NCBI GenBank assembly: GCA_021234155.1
Contig: JAJEKV010000103.1
Coordinates: 1,366,001 to 1,430,000 of the forward strand
Reading direction: 5' to 3'
DNA: 64,000 nucleotides
DNA from: Isoetes taiwanensis
Taxonomy: Eukaryota > Streptophyta > Lycopodiopsida > Isoetales > Isoetaceae
Shown: piece after piece, positions 55,855-64,000 of the stretch
Position numbering within the stretch: the first letter of the stretch is position 1
How the letters are laid out: each line of letters begins with the position of its first letter
Position numbers and translations under genes: made by a program
The notes under the pieces: model-generated
Told to the model about the DNA's origin: nothing
What the model saw: only the letters and a program-made list of their open reading frames with translations
Databases searched by the model: none

Positions 55855-58800
55855 ATGAGCAGATTGGGGATGAAATCCATGAGCTGTTTCCAAAGCAGAA
55901 CAATTTCGTTCTGTGATAATGATTTTCAATTTAACGACGAGGATAACGATGGAGATGAAGATGGCAATGACTGTTATTTTCCATTCTACGATTATGGGCT
56001 GGAGCTGCCTCCTCAATTGGCTGCACATGATGAAGAAGCCCGCTGTTCTTGGCTGCGGTCTCAAATCATAGGCTCTAATGCTGAGGTGCATACTCCCTTC
56101 GGATCGCGCCGGCTTTTTTACGCAGATTACACTGCTTCTGGTAGATGCGTCCAATTCATTGAAGATTTTATTGCTCATCGTGTTCTGCCATACTATGGTA
56201 AAGTAATAACCCTCCTTCAAACTAAAAACATGCACAATCTCATCATGTATGAAATTCGGGTTCGACTGTCTGTCTTTGATCTCCAAATTTCAACGACCTT
56301 GAAATTATAGGCCTTTTGATAGAATAGGGTTATTTGAATAGAATAGAATGATTTTTAGGCCTAACGTGGCGGAGGAGGCAATTCTTCTAATGAGAACCTA
56401 ATGAGGTCCCATCCACGTAAATTTCACTTTACCAGCATAAAGTTTAAGAGGGGGGAAATTTTATACCACATGGCATCATAATAACAAAAATCCATTTGCA
56501 AATTCAATAGTTCCAGAGATGAACGAACTCTAGCTTTCCAGATCTGATGACAAAAAAAGCTCTATCGGTGCAGGGCAAAGAGGAGAGACTCTTGCCGATA
56601 AGAATGAAAATGTGGCCTCCTTCAAATCCCCAACAACAAAAAAAAAAGCGCCTATTTCTAGGGCCACTTTGGTAGTCCTTACAAAGTATAGGGGCATTCT
56701 GGTAATTTTTCTTGAAAGTAAACCGTAGTTTGAGTATGTTACATGTGGCTTTACAGGCAACACCCATGCTGAGGATAGCTTTGTAGGTCAAACAATGTCT
56801 CACATGGTGGCGAGCGCGACGGAGTATGTGAAAAGATGCATGGGTGCGACAGATTCTGAATCAATTATATTTTGTGGTTCTGGATGCACTGCAGCGTTGA
56901 AACGGTTACAAGAAGTTATGGGCATTGCGGTGCCATCAATTTTGCGAGATCGTATCTTGAAAGTGATAGAAGAGAAGGAGAGATGGGTGGTCTTTGTGGG
57001 TCCTTATGAGCACCATTCTAATCTTCTTTCATGGAGACAAAGTTTGGCAGAGGTCATTTCTCTTCCTTCTGATTTCAATTTGTCTAACAAAGGCTATTCT
57101 ATATGTGAATTACAAGATTAATTTTAGGTGCATTTAGTTCCTAACCATAGGACACTATTATTTCTTGTTTGAGCAGGTTGTAGAGGTACCCCTCAACTTG
57201 GATGGATTAATTGACATCGACCACTTAAAGAATGCTTTGGTAGACCCCAAATACATGGGTCGTCCTAAGCTAGGCTCCTTTTCAGCTTGTAGCAATGTCA
57301 CTGGAGTTTTCACTGATACAAGACAAATTGCAAAGGTTTTGCATGATCATGGAGCTCTTGCATGCTTTGATTTTGCTAGTAGGTAATATGGTATTCCTTT
57401 TGATATGGATCATATTTGAGGCATCCTAATGACTTCCATATTTGGTGTATAACAGTGGCCCATATGTTGAAATAGATATGAGGGGTGGCCAAATAGATGG
57501 CTACGATGCCATTGTTTTGAGTCCACATAAATTTGTAGGTGGCCCGGGAACTCCAGGAATTCTCATCTTGCGCAATGAATTGTATCTACTGGGGGGAAGG
57601 GCTCCTTCCACAGCAGGTGGTGGGGTAGTGGAATATGTCAATGGCTTCAGAGAGAAGGTATGCTTTTGACAACCATCTCCTCAAACTTCTTTAAGCCATT
57701 GTATAACTAGATCAAATTTCCACTGTGACCCATATGCTACATGTTTCTACTGAATGGACCGATAAAAAGAACTCCATAGTGAGGGATCATAGTCAAACAA
57801 AAGGACAAACAGGTATAACATGAAAAATATAAAGTGGTCTCATTATCTGTTGTTTTTAAGCAAATTGAATCATTTTGGTAGGGTTCAAATCGTCGTATAT
57901 ATCATGTTTCAAACCATAACAAGGGGGTTTCCTTTTGGGTGCCATTCAAAGTATTTGTGACTTAAGAGGGATTTTTTTTTTTGACCCATATACTTACTAC
58001 TTAGGAATTAGGGGAGTTTTTGATCGCCTTGGGAAATGGTCAAATTTGTGCGTTTTGAAAATTCATATATGGGAGTGTTTTTGGTGACCCTTTACGTGCA
58101 CGTATCATACCCGTTCTTGTAGAAGTGCATCCTTCAAGAAGCGAGGTGCTTCCGTATATCATGTTTCAAAACCATAGCCTTCCAAATCATAGTTGACTAC
58201 ATTGAAATAAAAAACGCACACATATGCTTCGGGTTTGTAGGATCGATAGGTTTGACAACTCGGGTTAGTTCGAGTGCATCTCGCCTTAGATTACTACTTT
58301 TAATCATCATCCAGAATGCCAAAAGGTTTATTCACTTTATGAACCCAATCGTTTTGGCTAATAATTTTGATTACTTTAAATTATTTTTATTATAATAAAT
58401 AGATAGATAGTAGATAGATAAATAGATAGATAGTATTTTTATGTCATGCCACCTATAGTTTTAAAGTATGCAAATTACTTATAAGGAACATCAACATTGG
58501 AACATTGATAATTGGACACACTACATGTGTCCACTTTTTTGCAACCGACCAAAATACCTACACTAGATACTTCACGAATGGGTGTTGTTTACTTGTTCTT
58601 TTTATTAAAACGAATTCAAAAGTTCAAAATAAAAGTCAAAAGCATGTTAATGTCCAAAGTTAAGATACATACAACATTATTGAAGTCCAAAATTTATGCA
58701 CCCAATTTAACACTTATTAGTTTTTTTCTTTTTTCTTTTTTTCTTTTTTCTTTTTTTCTTTTTTTTTTTTTGTTGAAGGACGTCTATATTTATTTAATCA

Positions 58801-60846
58801 AAAAGTACAAGTAAAGATGCAAAGACAGGAATAAAATCTCAGAGGGTAACCATGCAAACCCACTGAGCGAAGCAACCTACCTATGCATAAGACCGCACAT
58901 CCAAAAACTTCTCAAAGATCAAGCGCCGCTTACAAGGGGCAAGTGAAGAACAATGATAACTATACTACCTTGCGCATATTGGAGAACAACATCATCTGCC
59001 ATATCCATATGTAGCATAATAACCGGGGATTTCAGGAGGATTTGATATGGATGCATAAATCACCATTCTTAAGACCATCGAATAATTGAATGGATTGTTA
59101 TGAAGAAAAAAATATAGATTCAATAGAAAAATAAGCAAGTTAGCCTACTAGTTCCATTGGTTAACTTATTTTTGATAGGATATTGGCTTATTTTGGTAGA
59201 GGTTCGAGTCTCCATATTTCATATTCAAAAACCATAGGCAAACCTGTATAGAGATGAGTTTCCATATTTCATATTTCAAAACCTTAGGTGAACCTGTATT
59301 TCATATTTCAAAATCATAGGCGCCCCAAATCATAAATGACTATAATCGAAATGAGATGCATCCAGAGGCTTCAACATACGATCTGGGCCATAGGATGGAC
59401 ATATTTGACGATCGAGATTAGTCCAGGGTGCATCTCATTTAAATATGTAGCATAATAACTCAGGGGTATTTGATATGGATGTATAAATCACATTCCAGAG
59501 ACCATAGACCTTCTTAATAATATTGACTTCTTTTGGTAGAGGTTCGAGTCCCCATATTTCATATTCCAAAACCTTGTATTTCATATTTCAAAATCATAGG
59601 CGGCCCCAATCATAAATGAACATAATCGAAACAAGAGGCGCACAGAGGTTCCACCTTTTGTGGTACAAAGTAGCATGCTTATGCCCAGTTATCATTTCCT
59701 ATCTAAAGTACAATTAGAGAGTGTTAATAAGCATGTTAATGTATATCATCTAAAGTATATTTTTAGGGAACATTTATAAAGATATTACCCCTAGCTTCCA
59801 AGTGGAAACATAGTTATTGTCTATTGGCTTCATACAATTAAATTTTTTTCCTTCCAACTCACACTCCCCCTAAATCCTCGTTTTAACCCTTTTCTCACAA
59901 AAATCATATGTAGTGTAGATTATTATGATAAATGTTAGTTCAACTGGTTTAATTCACTTGTATTTTAAGTTCTAAACTTTAAGCTTTTTTAGGATACTAT
60001 CTACGTAAGTGATATTGAAGCTCGAGAAGACAGTGGAACTCCACCTATCATCCAAAAGATCAAATGTGCCCTTGCATTTTGGTTAAAGGATAAGATGAGC
60101 ATTCATTTGATTGAATGTCGAGAAGATTCGTTCATATCTAGAGCTATGATTAGGCTATCTAGAAATAATCATGTAAGATTGCTAGGTAACACTAAAGTGA
60201 AAAGAGCCGCTATCTTGTCCTTTCTCATATACTCTAAAAAGAAACATCCAAAGGTGCTACATAGCAGGTTCACTGTAAGGCTACTTCATGATCTCTTTGG
60301 CATTCAAACAAGAGGAGGCTGCTCTTGTGCTGCACCTTATGGTCATGCTCTACTTAATATTGATAATGAAAGATCCATCAAGTTTTGCCTTGCAATTCAT
60401 AAGGTAGAAGCATACACGCTTCCTTATCATTGCATGCTTTTTGCCTTTAAGTTAATTTCTTTCTATTTGTACAGGGCTATATTGGAATCAAACCAGGATG
60501 GACTCGTCTCAACTTCCCATACTTTATTTCAGAATCAGAATTTGAGTTCCTCCTCTCTGCAATAGAATTTATTATCCAATATGGAGAACTTTTCATTCCG
60601 GTATATGACTTCGACTGGAGAACAGGTAGTTGGAAAATTAAAAGTGCAGTGGCAGACCAGCTTTTGAGAGAAAGTATCTTGCTAAAAAAGGATCAAAACA
60701 TCAAAAGGAAGAATGGCATCGACCAAGAGCTGTATAAGGAGTATATAAAGTTTGCCAAGGAATTTGCTAAACATCTAGCCAGAAGGGAATCTGGTCGAAA
60801 AATACCTTTAGGTATTGACCCTGCTTTGGTCTATTTTATCATTTGA
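55855..60846 (+). CDS. Class V aminotransferase / cysteine-desulfurase-like PLP enzyme (6 exons, 609 aa)
   Basis: A pyridoxal-phosphate enzyme of the fold that includes cysteine desulfurases and molybdenum-cofactor sulfurases. Exons 55855-56197, 56757-57052, 57177-57382, 57456-57657, 59993-60403 and 60475-60846 join in frame (1,830 bases). Landmarks: YADYTASGR (residues about 88-96), IIFCGSGCTAALKR, GPYEHHSN, FSACSNVTGV, ACFDFASSGPY, the PLP lysine in LSPHKFVGGPGTPG (about residue 307), EDSGTPPIIQKI and the Cys-containing RGGCSCAAPYGH (about 458). The last resembles the sulfur-carrying cysteine loop. The exact substrate is unknown. The start at 55855 follows an in-frame TGA; a frameshifted 45-codon frame starting at 55779 overlaps it. 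Intron 4 is 2.3 kb and full of repeats. Confidence 0.9.
57880..58320 (+). mobile_element. Dispersed SINE-like family, copy in intron 4
   Basis: Shares with the 59.0-59.7 kb copies the order GGTAG(A)GGTTCAAATC, ATCATGTTTCAAA-ACCATA, CCAAATCATA and the GACAACTCGGGTTAGTTCGAG-like block, with strong divergence. Confidence 0.5.
58385..58772. repeat. ATAG microsatellite and T-rich run
   Basis: (ATAG)n at about 58397-58437 and a T/C homopolymer-rich run at 58721-58772, both within intron 4. Confidence 0.9.
59012..59690 (+). mobile_element. Two tandem copies of the dispersed SINE-like family in intron 4
   Basis: Blocks TAGCATAATAAC(C/T)C(G)GGG...GATATGGATG(C/T)ATAAATCAC (59016 and 59450) and GGTAGAGGTTCGAGTC(T/C)CC followed by ATATTTCATATT (59194 and 59531) occur in the same order twice. 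An A-box-like TAGTTCCATTGG precedes the first B-box-like GGTTCGAG. An inverted copy lies at 7578-8050. Confidence 0.6.
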
Positions 60847-62294
60847 TAAACAAATGTTATCACCTTATCTTCTAAAATGAAAAGATTTGTTGGAAAAATT
60901 GGGAGAAGAGAAAGCAAAAAACAAGTAGAATCCTTTGAAACCTTGGCAGATAAAAGTTGGAAACAAACCTGCAACTACATGATGATGGGTATTCCTTTGT
61001 ATAAACTTTGCACTTTCCAGTTTTATGCACATCAATCAATCAAGAAAGAAAGCAGACGTGGCAATTTAATTTGCAGATTTTCATAATAAATTTTAAAGGT
61101 CCTCTGTTAAGATCTATTTTACCTCTCAAACGTTCCCAAAAATCCGTACTTTTGCAACATGAAGTGCTTTTTCAAATAAGGCTGGTACTGATGGAAGATC
61201 AAAAACACGACAACAATGTTACTTTGACTAAGTAAATCATTCTGGCATTCAATGTATAAACGGTAATGCAATGATTCTTGTTGAGCAGTTCAAAATAATT
61301 GGCCAGACTACAAAAGTTTCCAACTTACAAGTTGATGAGGCCAAAATTGCATTGTTGCAGGTAATAGACAAGGATCTTAATACTTGTTGTATATTAGAGC
61401 AACCAAATTGTAGAGCTCATTTTTGGCTTTCACAAAGGACTCCTTTATCTCCCACAATGTAGTTCATGGAGATAGAAACCAAATATGAAAGAAGTCATCT
61501 ACTGAGTTATATACTGATGTAATTGAGTCTATGAAAGGTTTAGACGGATATTGAATCCAAATATGAAAGAATTCATCTACTGAGTTATATACTGATGTAA
61601 TTGAGTCGATGAAAGGTTTAGATGGTTATTGAATCTAATGGAAATAAGATTTACATGTAATGCCAAAACCATGTAGAAAGAAATTAGGTTATTTGGGAGA
61701 AGCAAAGAACCTAAGAGCTGAAATGAATAGGAGACATTTAAAAGCATTTCAATTTGCCCTAAAAGAAGCTTAGTGACAAATCAATCTAGTGAAGTCGTCA
61801 AATAAAGAGTTTGCTTCTAGGCATAGAACCAAGAGCTATATAAAGTCGCTCGAGCTAGATATGACTATGGACATGCAATACAATGCGAAAAGCTTCCCTA
61901 TATAGCAAAAACCTTGTTATCCAAAATGAGAATAATCAATCTCAAGAAAATTCACTTCTGAGCACATATACATACAAAAGTCCTCTAGAATAACTGCCAT
62001 TTAAGAACCACCATTTAACTTGGTCTTCTTAGAAGGCTCAATGGCAATAGACTTTCGGCCACAGACGAACAATTGGAAAGAAGAACAGCTAACCATAAAC
62101 TTCACAGCTTCCATTGTCTCATTTGTCAGTTTCTCCAATTCTAGTATGCAAGTGTTACATGAATGTTAATCGGGTAGTAATAAGGAAGGCGATTCATTCA
62201 CTTGACGACTTTTTCGAACAAAAAATTTGGAGCAAAGGATAATCTGTAGCAAGTACAAGTAGATTAGGATTTAAATTAGATGTCCGAGCATGTC
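60847..62294. other. No further gene; 78-base tandem duplication
   Basis: Downstream of the aminotransferase stop, a 69-codon frame (60877-61086) has no motif and probably lies in 3' untranslated sequence. At 61481-61637 a 78-base unit beginning AAATATGAAAGAA occurs twice with few differences. The remainder is AT-rich. Confidence 0.5.
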
Positions 62295-62976
62295 TTCTAG
62301 AATGGGGCATGCATGAAAACAACAAAAACCTCCCGACAGATAGGCTTCTCATCCATCTCAGCAGATATTCTACAATGGCAGATAGTGGGTAGCCACACAT
62401 ATGCGAACTACCCATGAAAAAATAAAGGGAATGTCCAATTATACAACTTGGACGCCAAAAAATACAATGCTAATAGATGTTTGGTTTATGTACCTGCCAA
62501 AAGTTTATCACGGGGATTAAAAAATCCTGCCCTTTCAGGTTTTCAAGGAAAAACCCTAATGATAAGCCTTCATAAGGGGCTTGGACAAACATAAGGCTGA
62601 AAAATCGCTCCAAAAAAACCTACGAATGGAGAAGTCGAAGCTATTGTCACTTGCCAACCTGTACCTGCATATCACCAACACTAGAACAAATGTGAAAAAA
62701 CAAACCTCCTAAAGTGGAAGGGCTGATCACGCGTGCCACGCGATAACAAAAGAAAAACCTCTTCAAATAGAGGGTTGGTCATGCGTCCCAAGGTCACAGT
62801 AAACAATTACGGGGAGGAGGGTGGGTTTCAAAGAATAGGAATAAGATACTGCTGAGAGAGAAGAGGAAGCGTCGATGAGATGTTAATGAAGAACCTCGCC
62901 TAATATAGCAATCTCCCAACCAGAGAACGCATGCAATGCATACATGCGAGACATGCATGCTCGCCTTCTCTAGAAT
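62295..62976 (-). mobile_element. TIR element, copy 2
   Basis: Same ends (TTCTAGAATGGGGCATGCATG and the inverted form near 62955-62976) and the same internal order as 6348-6998, including the CTTCTCATCCATCTCAGCAG block and the U-rich hairpin. About 680 bases. Confidence 0.65.
62495..62572 (-). ncRNA. U-rich internal-loop (ENE-like) hairpin, TIR element copy 2
   Basis: Minus-strand arms GGCTTATCA and TGATAAACT still pair over most positions. The GGGTTTTTCC and TTTTTTAATCCCC sides of the loop are intact, and the tip is CCTGAAAGGG. It is slightly more decayed than copy 1. Confidence 0.4.
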
Positions 62977-63003
62977 CTCTATCCAATGGCTCAGATCAAT
63001 GGG

Positions 63004-63347
63004 ATTCTAGAATGGGCCTCGCATGAAAACGACAAAAATTCCCCAAATAGAATAGAACTTCCTTATCAAAAACGGGATCGATGGTGAAAGGTTATGGCCA
63101 AAGAAGAGGTAAGGCCGAGAAAGGGCATGCCACAGCATGAAAGAAATGCCAAATTGGTCAATCCAAACAGGGAGAAGCCCATTCCCTTGCATGATTTCAA
63201 AGAATAAAGAATAAGTTACTGCTGAGAGAGAAGAGGAAGCGCCAGTGCGATGTTGATGAAGAACCTCGCCTAATATAGCGATCTCCCAACCAGAAAAAGC
63301 ATGCAATGCATGCATGCGAGACATGCATGCTCGTCCTCTCTAGAATC
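63004..63347 (-). mobile_element. TIR element, copy 3, internally deleted
   Basis: Begins TTCTAGAATGGGCCTCGCATG and ends GACATGCATGCTCGTCC-CTCTAGAA. It keeps the GCTGAGAGAGAAGAGGAAGCG block but lacks the middle, including the hairpin. It directly follows copy 2 in tandem, sharing the ATGGGATTCTAGAA junction. Confidence 0.6.
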
Positions 63348-64000
63348 TCGATCTGATGGTTTGAATCGATGGGATTGAAGGAGTTACAGGGAAAAAATTC
63401 GATCGGGCCCAAACTTGCGCCTCCTTCTTGTCAAACAGATTCCGAGAAAAATCCCCAAGCCTGATGGATGAGGCTCTTCTTGAAGCTGTTCGCCAAGGTT
63501 TGGGATTCCATTAAGCCCTTTTGGATCACCAGGATTCCATAGACACTATAGAGAATTTGATTAGCCTTGCTGTTGAGAATAGATCAAGAATAGGCTTTTG
63601 TAGAATTAGCTTCAATTTCTTTTATCTGTGCATCTTGTGCTTCGACAGGATGGATTCTCTGAGGGGTTGCAGCCCATAACTCTCAACCGTACCTGGCTTT
63701 GGGGAATAGATTTCAGAGAAACCTCTTCTTGATGGTGGCCCCAATGGAGTTCGGACTGGAATCAATATACCATTGGGCATCCTTCTTTGATTTGCAGCCT
63801 GCACAATTCATACAGGATTTGGATGTGGTTGTTTGGTGATTTGTAGTAGCCAACTGACCTCCCAGTAAATTGTCAGGTTTTTTGGGAGTCTGTGCCCTGT
63901 CACTTGGTTCTGTGACCTCAGAAAAGGTCCTTTTAAATTTTCAGATTTGGATTTTTCTTCGGTTTTTTAGAGATTTTCTTCAGTTCTTTTTAGTTTTTTA
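63348..64000. other. No recognisable gene
   Basis: A short minus-strand frame (63804-63622) is proline- and arginine-rich without a family motif. The sequence reaches the window edge without a clear feature. Confidence 0.4.

Noticed and set aside
60877-61086. Separate small gene after the aminotransferase stop
   Set aside because: It lies 30 bases after the stop with no motif or splice evidence; 3' untranslated sequence is simpler.

Overview
The window is nuclear DNA from a land plant with a large, repeat-rich genome. The evidence is a plant-type (PLS-class) PPR gene fragment, an ABCG11-like half-transporter, GT-AG introns, Ty1/copia and Mutator-like elements, LINEs with zinc-binding reverse-transcriptase tails, and tRNA-derived SINEs. 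A fern or other non-seed plant is plausible, but the sequence alone does not prove it. Only two host genes look fully intact. Most of the rest is mobile DNA or decayed genes.

Layout. 1-1.0 kb: PPR pseudogene on the minus strand. 1.66-3.42 kb: 5'-truncated LINE. 4.0-4.9 kb: tRNA-Ser-headed SINE with a LINE-type tail, and another LINE relic. 5.9-8.7 kb: duplicated segments, a terminal-inverted-repeat (TIR) element and two SINE families. 10.3-12.3 kb: MSH6 pseudogene. 13.3-13.8 kb: minisatellite. 15.7-16.9 kb: PARP/ADP-ribosyltransferase-like gene remains. 18.0-20.7 kb: longer copy of the first LINE family. 22.98-23.23 kb: MITE. 23.79-36.23 kb: Mutator-like element (MULE) with 240-bp TIRs, a multi-exon transposase, two small paralogous accessory genes and a GGTTAATGTGGCCAT minisatellite. 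A 5.8-kb copia element is nested in it, and that copia element itself carries two insertions. 36.2-42.2 kb: weak or unidentified exons and a polypurine tract. 42.36-47.45 kb: a decayed gene that I read as a ParB-like domain joined to a beta-class DNA methyltransferase-like domain, bracketed by two arrays of a near-palindrome and broken by a LINE. 48.0-48.7 kb: LINE 3' end with a CTTCC tail. 50.7-55.0 kb: intact 11-exon ABCG gene (minus). 55.86-60.85 kb: intact 6-exon class V aminotransferase gene (plus). 62.3-63.35 kb: two more copies of the TIR element.

The two intact genes are divergent across an 820-bp spacer that holds a LINE/SINE tail. The ABC protein should export lipid-type molecules across a membrane, and the aminotransferase is a PLP enzyme of the cysteine-desulfurase fold. 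Nothing in the sequence ties them to one pathway.

Three observations deserve most attention. (1) A ParB-like/methyltransferase-like gene sits between arrays of a GC-rich palindrome repeated about every 74 bp. (2) A U-rich internal-loop hairpin of the ENE type recurs in LINE 3' regions and in an unrelated TIR element, with compensatory stem changes and a UUCG/GAAA loop exchange. (3) A MULE carries two paralogous accessory genes that share an intron position and phase. Exon borders were read by eye and may be off by a base or two. No database search was possible.
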